Shown here: positions 1-5,168 of the stretch, piece by piece
How the letters are laid out: each line of letters begins with the position of its first letter
Numbering within the stretch: the first letter of the stretch is position 1
DNA from: an uncultured cyanobacterium
Lineage (GTDB): Bacteria; Cyanobacteriota; Cyanobacteriia; Phormidesmidales; Phormidesmidaceae
Reading direction: 5' to 3'
NCBI GenBank assembly: GCA_938029995.1
Contig: CALHGI010000626.1
Coordinates: 1 to 10,424, forward strand
DNA length: 10,424 nucleotides
Translations under genes and position numbers: made by a program
Notes under the pieces: generated by a model
Database searches by the model: none
What the model was told of the DNA's origin: nothing
Seen by the model: only the letters and a program-made list of their open reading frames with translations

Positions 1-388
1 CTATGCCTACCTAGATCCTGACAGCCAGCGGTGGAATGCCCCTGGACTTGGTAACACATTAACGAGTATTCGACGGGATCAAAACAGACGTCACCAGGCC
101 ATTACCCAAGCGTTTGAGCATTATATGGCTCAACGAGACGCCACCGACAATCCCCCTACAGACAGCCTGGACACTCCAGCATTAGCGCTAGCATCACCTC
201 CATCCATGACATCGCTCCAGTCCTCAGAACCTCAGCAGGACAATCAGGACACAGGCAACTTACTCTCGCCTTCCATAGAGCCCGTAGAATTTAGCATGGC
301 TGATGGTCCAGACCATGACACCCCAGCTGCCGACAGTTCCCAAGCCATGGCTGTCCCCATGGCCGAGACTGGCCAAATTCGTAGTTAA
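1..388 (+). CDS. C-terminal part of an unrecognised protein (5' partial)
   Basis: A reading frame enters from the left edge (first full codon at position 2) and runs to TAA at 386-388, giving 128 visible residues. An internal Met at 125 could be taken for a start, but the frame is open to the edge and the preceding 41 residues look like real protein, with a YLDPDSQRW motif and a basic stretch around SIRRDQNRRHQ. From about residue 45 the sequence becomes low in complexity and rich in Asp, Ser, Pro, Gln and Ala, as in a disordered tail. No transmembrane segment is visible. I do not recognise the family. It lies 62 bp upstream of the Fur-type gene on the same strand. Confidence 0.6.
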   Translation, partial: YAYLDPDSQRWNAPGLGNTLTSIRRDQNRRHQAITQAFEHYMAQRDATDNPPTDSLDTPALALASPPSMTSLQSSEPQQDNQDTGNLLSPSIEPVEFSMADGPDHDTPAADSSQAMAVPMAETGQIRS

Positions 389-410
389 TGGCAAGGTCCC
401 AAGCGTTAGT

Positions 411-422
411 TTGCCTGGGCAA
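411..422. promoter_or_regulatory. Small palindrome upstream of the Fur-type gene
   Basis: TTGCC-TG-GGCAA is a perfect 5-2-5 inverted repeat in the 62-bp gap between the upstream gene and the Fur-type gene. Fur-family genes are often autoregulated, so this could be an operator. It is short and does not match a Fur box I can name. Confidence 0.2.
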
Positions 423-450
423 TAGACAAGCATAAAAAAAGCAAGCTAGA

Positions 451-924
451 GTGAGTTTGATGTCGACTGGGAATGTCAATATCATGCAAACTCCATCCGC
501 TCCAATTTCATCTTTGTCAGATGCCATTGAGCGTTGCCAATCGTTGGGTATGCGACTGAGTCGTCAACGCCGTTACATCCTAGAGCTGCTATGGGATGTG
601 CAAGAGCATTTGTCCGCCCGAGAAATCTATGATGAACTCAATCATCGAGAAAAAAAGATCGGGCACACCTCGGTTTACCAAAACCTTGAAGCTCTTTTTG
701 ACCAAGGTATTATTGAATGCATTGAACGTTCAGACGGCCGCCTGTATGGCCACCTCAACAGTTCCCACAGCCATGTCAACTGTTTGGATACTCAAAAAAT
801 AATTGACATTGATATAGAGTTACCTAACGCCGTCATTGAACAAGTAGAACAGCTGACGGGCATTAAAATTACAGATTATAGAATTGAGTTTTTTGGAACC
901 ACGGACTCAAAAGGTCCCAGTTAA
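451..924 (+). CDS. Fur-family transcriptional regulator, FurC/PerR type
   Basis: DNA-binding metalloregulator of the Fur superfamily. Residues about 30-95 form the winged helix: LGMRLSRQRRYILELLW, then LSAREIYDEL and the recognition helix region GHTSVYQNLEAL. The C-terminal dimerisation and metal-binding half contains HSHVNCLDT at 106-114. In classical Fur, PerR and Zur this segment reads HHHxxCxxC, so the second Cys of the first CxxC is replaced by Thr, and no second CxxC occurs near the C-terminus. The protein therefore lacks the usual Cys4 structural zinc site. From memory this resembles the cyanobacterial FurC (PerR-like) branch, which acts in peroxide stress and regulatory networks; that assignment is inference. 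The frame begins at GTG 451; ATG 460 and ATG 484 are alternative starts, and 484 gives about 146 residues, closer to normal family length. No strong Shine-Dalgarno decides between them. Confidence 0.88.
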   Translation: MSLMSTGNVNIMQTPSAPISSLSDAIERCQSLGMRLSRQRRYILELLWDVQEHLSAREIYDELNHREKKIGHTSVYQNLEALFDQGIIECIERSDGRLYGHLNSSHSHVNCLDTQKIIDIDIELPNAVIEQVEQLTGIKITDYRIEFFGTTDSKGPS

Positions 925-936
925 TATAAGGCTGAT

Positions 937-961
937 GTCGTTAAAGGATGACAGTAACGAC
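937..961. terminator. Possible stem-loop after the Fur-type gene
   Basis: GTCGTTA (937-943) and TAACGAC (955-961) form a perfect 7-bp stem with an 11-nt loop, 12 bp after the fur stop and on the far side of the end of the small minus-strand ORF. There is no T-run on either side, so it is a weak or factor-dependent terminator at best. Confidence 0.25.
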
Positions 962-979
962 CCTTTGTAGGTGCTTAAC

Positions 980-1054
980 CTAACCGTTCAACACATCCCG
1001 GCTAAATAGTACCAACACGGTTCCAAAAACAATTGCAGCCATGACTAATTCCAT
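980..1054 (-). CDS. Candidate 24-residue single-span membrane peptide
   Basis: A minus-strand ATG at 1054 opens 24 codons ending in TAG at 980. After an N-terminal Met-Glu, residues 3-17 form an uninterrupted hydrophobic stretch (LVMAAIVFGTVLVLF), followed by polar residues SRD and a short tail. This is the layout of the tiny one-helix subunits common in cyanobacterial photosynthetic and respiratory complexes. It does not match PsaM, PsbT, PsbM, PetN, PetL or PetG as I remember them. It lies between the convergent ends of the Fur-type gene and dnaN. No clear Shine-Dalgarno precedes it. It could be a genuine small protein, the relic of one, or chance. Confidence 0.3.
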   Translation of the reverse strand: MELVMAAIVFGTVLVLFSRDVLNG

Positions 1055-1208
1055 ATCTAATAACTCACATGATTAATTGGCACATAACCAGATTGCCCGG
1101 TCATGCGTCCTCATGCACGTACTAGAGTGAGCTTCATTTAAGTTTTGAGAATTAATTAAGTTTCCTTGTTGTTAATCTGACCGTAAAATATTTATCACCC
1201 TACTGTGC

Positions 1209-2345
1209 TTAACTACGAATTTGCACGGGCATCACTAGATAGGTCATCTGTAGGCCGCTCACAGGCGTCAAGATAGCTGGACTGGTGGCAGAATTGCACT
1301 GGAGCTGAATTTCAGAGCTGGGCAAAGCTCGCAAGCCTTCTAGCAAATAACGAACATTGAAAGCAATGTCGAGATCATCGCCCGTTACCTGGGCGGACAT
1401 TTCTTCGCGACCACTGCCGACTTCCTGAGCTTCAACGGAAAGCGCCAAGGTTTGTCCCGTATTGGCAATGGACAGTTTAACAATGTTATTGCGTTGATCG
1501 GCCAATACCCCAATGCGTTCTAGGGCTGCCATGAGCTGTTTGCGATCTATGGTGAGTTGCCGCTCAAACTTACGAGGAATCAACTGTCGATAGTTGGGGT
1601 ATTGGCCTTCTAAAAGGCGGGTGGTAATGCGCTGATGACCTAGTTCAAAGACAACTTGGGTTGGATCAAATCTTAAGGCGACCGGTTCTGTACCTTGATA
1701 CGCCTGGAGCAGCCGTTCTAATTCCCGTAGTGCTTTCCCAGGTACGGTCACATCAATCGAAAGGTCGACCCCAGAGTCATCTACACTTTGCACTACGGCC
1801 AGTCTGTGACCATCGGTGGCCGCAAATTCTAGGTTTTCTGGCTCAGCAACCACATGGACGCCGGTTAGGACCTGTTTCGTTTCATCGGAACTCGTGGCGA
1901 ATAAGGCTCCGCGTAAACCTTCTAAAATCGATTCGGCGGAAACACTGGCTACTTGTCCATCTTCCACCAGGGGAAGATTTGGATAGTCAGCCGCATCCAT
2001 GCCCCGCACACGATACTCACCAGCCGAACAGGTGAGGGTAATCACTGGCTCCGTTTCTGATTGGATAAAATCCAGATCTTCCGGTGGTAGTTTGGCTACG
2101 ATATCCCCTAGTAATTTCGCTGGGACTGTCAGTATCCCCCCTGTATCCACATGGGCCGAGAAACTGGTTTGAATCCCCAGGGTTTCATCAAAACTCGTCA
2201 GAGTTATACGCTGTGTGTCCTCATCAACGTTCACCAAAATATTAGCGAGCACAGGCTTATTGGGTCTTGAAGGAACGGCCCGACTAACGATGGAAAGGTG
2301 CGTGTTTAGATCACCTTGGGAACACACGAACTTTATGGCTGACAT
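1209..2345 (-). CDS. dnaN: DNA polymerase III beta subunit (sliding clamp)
   Basis: Ring-shaped dimeric clamp that tethers DNA polymerase III to the template and serves as a docking platform for replication and repair proteins. The translation from ATG 2345 is 378 residues, normal for DnaN, with three clamp repeats of roughly 120 residues each. Recognisable motifs are SRAVPSRPNKPVLANILV near the N-terminus, ATDGHRLA in the second domain, EGQYPNYRQLIP opening the third, FNVRYLLEGL, and a C-terminal YLVMPVQIRS close to the conserved YxVMPxR end of the family. The open frame continues upstream to an ATG at 2414, but those 23 extra residues are not family-like and lie toward the AT-rich origin, so 2345 is preferred. 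No clear Shine-Dalgarno is seen. It is the next gene after dnaA on the same strand, with the origin between them. Confidence 0.97.
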   Translation of the reverse strand: MSAIKFVCSQGDLNTHLSIVSRAVPSRPNKPVLANILVNVDEDTQRITLTSFDETLGIQTSFSAHVDTGGILTVPAKLLGDIVAKLPPEDLDFIQSETEPVITLTCSAGEYRVRGMDAADYPNLPLVEDGQVASVSAESILEGLRGALFATSSDETKQVLTGVHVVAEPENLEFAATDGHRLAVVQSVDDSGVDLSIDVTVPGKALRELERLLQAYQGTEPVALRFDPTQVVFELGHQRITTRLLEGQYPNYRQLIPRKFERQLTIDRKQLMAALERIGVLADQRNNIVKLSIANTGQTLALSVEAQEVGSGREEMSAQVTGDDLDIAFNVRYLLEGLRALPSSEIQLQCNSATSPAILTPVSGLQMTYLVMPVQIRS

Positions 2346-2440
2346 ATCGATATCAAGAATGCTGGCCAATCGTAACACCCTGCAAGAAGGATGGAAAGAC
2401 TTTATTTTGAACAAGTTTTACTTGTCTAGGATCTAGATCT

Positions 2441-2474
2441 AGTCTTTATTAGATTTAAATAATAGTAGTAGTAG
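2441..2474 (+). other. DNA unwinding element with DnaA-trio repeats
   Basis: Read 3' to 5' on the plus strand from 2474 leftwards, the triplets are GAT, GAT, GAT, GAT, AAT, AAA (2474 down to 2457), the pattern described for DnaA-trios that guide the DnaA filament onto single-stranded DNA. A G-rich spacer (2474-2483, GGGGTTGGGG) and then a DnaA box (2488-2496) follow on the right, and 2441-2470 has only five G/C in 30 bases. The order box, G-rich spacer, trios, AT-rich tract matches the bacterial basal unwinding system. Confidence 0.8.
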
Positions 2475-2487
2475 GGGTTGGGGAAAC

Positions 2488-2496
2488 TGTGGAAAA
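2488..2496 (-). promoter_or_regulatory. DnaA box next to the DnaA-trios
   Basis: Exact TTTTCCACA on the minus strand (TGTGGAAAA on plus), 13 bp from the first trio. By position this should be the box that nucleates filament growth into the unwinding element. Confidence 0.85.
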
Positions 2497-2542
2497 GTGA
2501 AGAGAGAGCCTTGATGTTGTGGGGTTTGAATCTTTTTTATCG

Positions 2543-2562
2543 TGTGGAAAAGCTGTGGATAG
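2543..2562 (-). promoter_or_regulatory. Pair of same-strand DnaA boxes one helical turn apart
   Basis: An exact TGTGGAAAA (2543-2551) is followed by TGTGGATAG (2554-2562), the latter one base from the E. coli-type box. Their starts are 11 bp apart, so two DnaA molecules would sit on the same face of the helix. Confidence 0.8.
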
Positions 2563-2571
2563 ATCAAGACG

Positions 2572-2610
2572 TTTTCCCCAGCTTTCCTAGGCCGTCCAGT
2601 TTTTTCCCCA
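2572..2610 (+). promoter_or_regulatory. Two degenerate DnaA boxes
   Basis: TTTTCCCCA occurs at 2572-2580 and 2602-2610, each with one mismatch to TTTTCCACA, 30 bp apart. They may be low-affinity sites filled late in the cycle, or chance matches in a pyrimidine-rich strand. Confidence 0.45.
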
Positions 2611-2644
2611 TAGGGCTATTTCTTCTCCCCATGTAATCCCCATC

Positions 2645-2674
2645 TTTTCCACAGAAAAAAGAGGGTTTTCCACA
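2645..2674 (+). promoter_or_regulatory. Two exact DnaA boxes two helical turns apart
   Basis: TTTTCCACA at 2645-2653 and 2666-2674, both followed by G and 21 bp apart, in the opposite orientation to the boxes near the trios. Confidence 0.85.
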
Positions 2675-2764
2675 GAGGAAATGTCCCATACCTTGGCATT
2701 AAACTTAATATTCTCAAGGGTTTCCGGCAAGCTGACGCTGAATTTCTGTAGTTCTCCAGTACTA

Positions 2765-2773
2765 TTTTCCACA
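2765..2773 (+). promoter_or_regulatory. DnaA box at the dnaA-proximal edge of oriC
   Basis: Exact TTTTCCACA whose last two bases are also the first two bases of the 22-bp hairpin at 2772-2822. DnaA binding here could interact with termination of dnaA transcription. Confidence 0.8.
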
Positions 2774-2822
2774 GCCTAAAAAGGGGGGATCTGATTTAAC
2801 CAGATCCCCCCTTTTTAGGCTG
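2772..2822 (-). terminator. Strong hairpin terminator after dnaA (symmetrical, possibly bidirectional)
   Basis: Positions 2772-2793 and 2801-2822 are perfect 22-base reverse complements around a 7-base loop (2794-2800). The stem contains AAAAA-GGGGGG on one arm and CCCCCC-TTTTT on the other, so transcripts from either strand carry a G/C stem running into a U5 tract. It begins 29 bases past the dnaA stop codon, and is best read as the dnaA terminator that keeps dnaA transcription out of oriC. Confidence 0.8.
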
Positions 2823-2851
2823 CTGTTTGTATGGACAAAGCCGAATTGACC

Positions 2852-4216
2852 TTACTGGCTACTCAAGCTGATGCGATCGCTCAGTTCGCGGATGGTCTGG
2901 GCCATGTTGAGATCTGTTTTGATGAGCTGGGTAATTTTGTCACAGCTATATAGGACGGTTGTATGGTCTTTGCCGCCAAAGACTTCGCCAATTTTGGGTA
3001 GACTCAGGTCCGTATGTTGCCTCAGTAAATACATTCCAATTTGCCGGGCCTGACTAATTTCGCGGCGACGGGAATTGCTTTTGAGGTCATCAATCGGCAC
3101 ATTAAAAACTTCGGAAATAATGTCTAGTACCGATTTGGGAGATGCATCTACCTTGCCCGCTGGTGCGTCTAGCACCGGCTTGAGATTTTCGATGGTCATG
3201 GGGAGACCGGAAATAGATGTGTAGGCAATGGCCCGAATTAGAGCCCCTTCTAGTTCGCGAATGTTTGAGGTATAACCCGCTGCAATATATTCTGTGACGT
3301 CGCGACTTAGGGTGACGTTTTCATATTCGGCTTTCTTCTGCAAAATAGCCATGCGGGTTTCAAAGTCTGGGGATTGAATATCGGCAATCAGTCCCATGGA
3401 AAACCTTGAACACAGCCTTTCCTGTAGCCGAGGGATTTTATTCGGAGGACGATCAGAGGCTAAGACGATTTGTTTGCCCGCCTCATGGAGCGTGTTAAAG
3501 GTGTGGAAGAATTCTTCCTGGGTGTACTCCTTACCCTCAATAAACTGAATATCGTCCACTAGGATGATGTCCACGGCGCGGTACTGCTCTCGAAAGCGCT
3601 GCATACTATCGCGGCGGATGGCTGTGATCAGATCGTTGGTGAACTGTTCGGTGGAAACGTAGGCAATGCGAGCATTAGAGTCAATGTCTAGGCGATACTG
3701 ACCAATGGATTGCATGAGATGGGTTTTGCCCAGCCCAACGCCACCACAGAGAAATAATGGGTTAAATTCACGTCCTGGGGACTCGGCCACCGCTAATGCT
3801 GCGGCATGGGCCATGCGGTTATTGGCTCCGACCACAAAGCGGGAAAAAACGGCCTTAGGGTTGAGGCCAGGGGATCTGGCCTTAGTGTCGGCATTACTGG
3901 GTCGTTCTGTAACCTGGGGCAGTGGCCAAGCAGCAGCTTCACCCGATCGATCGATGCCATCATCCGTACTTTCACTAACCGTGACAACCACGTCAATATT
4001 GTGGCCTAAAAGTTCTTGGGCTACGTCGGAAATAGCCTGAATGTAGTGCTTTTGAACCCAATTGCGGGCAAAGGGATGGGGGGTGGAAATCGTTAAGGTT
4101 TGATCGGCTAGGGTTTGTAACCGAGTGGGTTTAATCCACGTTTCAAACGTAGGGCCGCTGAGTTGGTCCTGAAGTTTCTCGAGCACTTCATTCCAAAGAC
4201 CTTCTATCTTGTCCAC
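2852..4216 (-). CDS. dnaA: Chromosomal replication initiator protein DnaA
   Basis: AAA+ ATPase that binds DnaA boxes, opens the origin and loads the replicative helicase. Numbered from GTG 4216 (454 residues): domain I about 1-80 ([28 protein letters not shown]-like segment), variable linker about 80-118, AAA+ domain about 119-340 with Walker [10 protein letters not shown] (158-166), Walker B ILVDDIQF (218-225), sensor 1 LASDRPP and sensor 2 RELEG (320-324), then domain IV about 361-454 with the DNA-binding signature GGKDHTTV. The frame extends upstream to another GTG at 4282 (476 residues). GTG 4216 is preferred because GGAGGG lies 6 bp before it and family similarity starts there. All key residues are present. 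The gene faces the origin and is followed by a strong hairpin. Confidence 0.96.
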   Translation of the reverse strand: MDKIEGLWNEVLEKLQDQLSGPTFETWIKPTRLQTLADQTLTISTPHPFARNWVQKHYIQAISDVAQELLGHNIDVVVTVSESTDDGIDRSGEAAAWPLPQVTERPSNADTKARSPGLNPKAVFSRFVVGANNRMAHAAALAVAESPGREFNPLFLCGGVGLGKTHLMQSIGQYRLDIDSNARIAYVSTEQFTNDLITAIRRDSMQRFREQYRAVDIILVDDIQFIEGKEYTQEEFFHTFNTLHEAGKQIVLASDRPPNKIPRLQERLCSRFSMGLIADIQSPDFETRMAILQKKAEYENVTLSRDVTEYIAAGYTSNIRELEGALIRAIAYTSISGLPMTIENLKPVLDAPAGKVDASPKSVLDIISEVFNVPIDDLKSNSRRREISQARQIGMYLLRQHTDLSLPKIGEVFGGKDHTTVLYSCDKITQLIKTDLNMAQTIRELSDRISLSSQ

Positions 4217-4230
4217 AACTAACCCTCCGG
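4208..4230 (-). promoter_or_regulatory. Ribosome binding site deciding the dnaA start
   Basis: On the minus strand GGAGGG is followed by TTAGTT and then GTG at 4216-4214. The spacing and complementarity to the 16S rRNA tail are good, whereas no comparable signal precedes the upstream GTG at 4282. Confidence 0.65.
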
Positions 4231-4274
4231 CTAAAGGTGAGCACACGCTCTGCGCTAACGGCTGAAATTTGTCC

Positions 4275-4283
4275 TTATCCACG
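4275..4283 (+). promoter_or_regulatory. Possible DnaA box upstream of dnaA (autoregulation)
   Basis: TTATCCACG differs from the E. coli-type DnaA box TTATCCACA in the last base. It lies about 60 bp upstream of the preferred dnaA start and overlaps the alternative upstream GTG. DnaA repressing its own gene is known in other bacteria; a single site with one mismatch is only suggestive. Confidence 0.35.
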
Positions 4284-4324
4284 GTTGATAATCAAATGGT
4301 GCAAGGACATCTACCCTAATTGGC

Positions 4325-4350
4325 ATCATGACTCAACGGTGAGTCGTGAT
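4325..4350. promoter_or_regulatory. Inverted repeat upstream of dnaA
   Basis: ATCATGACTCA (4325-4335) and TGAGTCGTGAT (4340-4350) form an 11-bp stem with a 4-base ACGG loop. The one irregular pair is a U-G wobble in plus-strand RNA. It lies about 110-135 bp before the preferred dnaA start, so it could be an operator or a leader-RNA hairpin. Confidence 0.4.
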
Positions 4351-4453
4351 GGTGGTGGGGTAGTATGAAACTTTTTTAGGTATTTCAGGCTGAATATTGC
4401 TCAGATATTGAGCAGGGGCACTGTCCTGGGAATTAGTTCAGCATGGGCTCAAG

Positions 4454-4472
4454 GATTCGGTGACACTGAATC
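4454..4472. promoter_or_regulatory. 9-1-9 near-palindrome, operator-like
   Basis: GATTCGGTG and CACTGAATC flank a central A; eight of nine positions are symmetric. The size and odd centre resemble a homodimer binding site. The regulator is unknown. Confidence 0.3.
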
Positions 4473-4962
4473 ATGATAGGAACATTGATTACAGGTCAGA
4501 ACAGCATCGATATATAGGGCAGTTTTTAGGATGATCTGGAGCAATAATTTAACTGATGGGTCTATTACCTCTAAAGTGAAATTATGACTACATCAAGAAG
4601 CTTAGGGATGCACACCTAAACTGAAAGCGGATGACTATTAAGGCTTTGCTCCTTATTATCTAGCTTGATCAACTGCCTATACCAGGTTTGGGAATGTCTA
4701 AATACGTAGGTATAACTGCTTAGAATGTTAGAAACTACTTAGCTCTAATACCCTAACCTTTTGTCGCTCACATATCCAGAGATCACACCATACAAATTTG
4801 CAGGCCGGTCATAATCTTCTTTAAAGAATTGCTTGGTCTCTGTAGGGGAGAAACTTGTGAATTTTGGCTGGCATCTGTTGGGTAGCATGGCTGAATAGCT
4901 GGCTAGTATCGTTCTAGTATTTTGGTGTTAGACGTAGGCTATGTCTGTTTTCTGGAGATTGT

Positions 4963-4970
4963 GCGATCGC
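4963..4970. repeat. HIP1 octamer
   Basis: GCGATCGC, the highly iterated palindrome of many cyanobacterial genomes, here between genes. Other copies lie inside dnaA (2873-2880), the helicase gene (7135-7142) and the CBM gene (9670-9677). Confidence 0.9.
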
Positions 4971-5080
4971 AACAAGTGGCTATCCGGATCCCTTGGTGTT
5001 CTGTTGGCAAATTACAATAAAGGTTGAACTGTATTAGACGCTGCATCTGTTGGGGCCATGCTTCCAACCACGTCTACGTT

Positions 5081-5095
5081 GAAACGAGTCGTTTC
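5081..5095. promoter_or_regulatory. Perfect 7-1-7 palindrome upstream of the HtrA-type gene
   Basis: GAAACGA-G-TCGTTTC begins 88 bp and ends 74 bp before the ATG at 5169. A perfect odd-centred palindrome at this distance is a good operator candidate for a stress-induced protease gene. The cognate regulator is not identifiable. Confidence 0.4.
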
Positions 5096-5168
5096 TCCTG
5101 CCGGCCAAGCAACTGTTCTAGACTTGGACAGGGTCTAATGTTCGAGCCATCCAGTCATCACTAAATTT

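Larger units (their letters stand above)
2400..2775. other. oriC: Probable chromosomal replication origin (oriC) in the dnaA-dnaN gap
   Basis: The roughly 0.5-kb gene-free interval between dnaN (start 2345) and dnaA (stop 2852) holds a DnaA-box cluster. Five exact copies of TTTTCCACA occur: two read on the minus strand (2488-2496, 2543-2551) and three on the plus strand (2645-2653, 2666-2674, 2765-2773). Three sites have one mismatch: 2554-2562 (minus, near the E. coli TTATCCACA form), and 2572-2580 and 2602-2610 (plus, TTTTCCCCA). Minus-oriented boxes lie on the dnaN side and plus-oriented ones on the dnaA side. Positions 2401-2470 are about 77 % A+T by direct count. A dnaA-oriC-dnaN order is classical in bacteria, although in several studied cyanobacteria dnaA is elsewhere. 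Function as an origin is inferred, but the signal density leaves little doubt. Confidence 0.92.
4283..5168. other. Long intergenic region with no credible gene
   Basis: About 0.9 kb between the divergent dnaA and htrA-type genes. Both strands contain only very short frames without convincing starts or composition. It holds an 11-bp inverted repeat (4325-4350), a 9-1-9 near-palindrome (4454-4472), a 12-bp perfect palindrome TTCTTTAAAGAA (4817-4828), a HIP1 site (4963) and a 7-1-7 palindrome (5081-5095). It must contain the promoters of both flanking genes and could encode a small RNA, which cannot be decided by eye. Confidence 0.6.

Noticed and set aside
1..388. H-NS-like or other nucleoid-protein identity for the first partial protein
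   Set aside because: The YLDP...W pattern is only loosely similar and the characteristic glycine-rich motif is missing; left as unrecognised.
291..527. A 78-codon minus-strand frame across the first gene end and the Fur gene start
   Set aside because: It overlaps two better-supported genes and has no recognisable features.
1661..2035. A 124-codon plus-strand frame opposite dnaN
   Set aside because: Antisense shadow of a well-supported gene, with a His/Pro/Arg-rich product of no recognisable family.
2346..2414. A 23-residue N-terminal extension of DnaN from ATG 2414
   Set aside because: The extension is unlike DnaN N-termini, whereas ATG 2345 gives a standard MSAIKFVCSQ beginning and a normal length.
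2587..2772. A 61-codon minus-strand frame in the dnaA-dnaN gap
   Set aside because: It runs across three exact and one degenerate DnaA boxes, has no ribosome site, and its composition is explained by the origin sequence.
3705..4040. A 111-codon plus-strand frame opposite dnaA
   Set aside because: Antisense shadow over the AAA+ domain; no independent coding evidence.
4941..5027. A 28-codon plus-strand frame before the HtrA-type gene
   Set aside because: No ribosome site, no clean hydrophobic helix or motif, and it spans a HIP1 site; no better than chance.
5101..5168. A tRNA-like TTCGA segment near 5140
   Set aside because: The T-arm, anticodon arm and acceptor stem cannot be completed around it.
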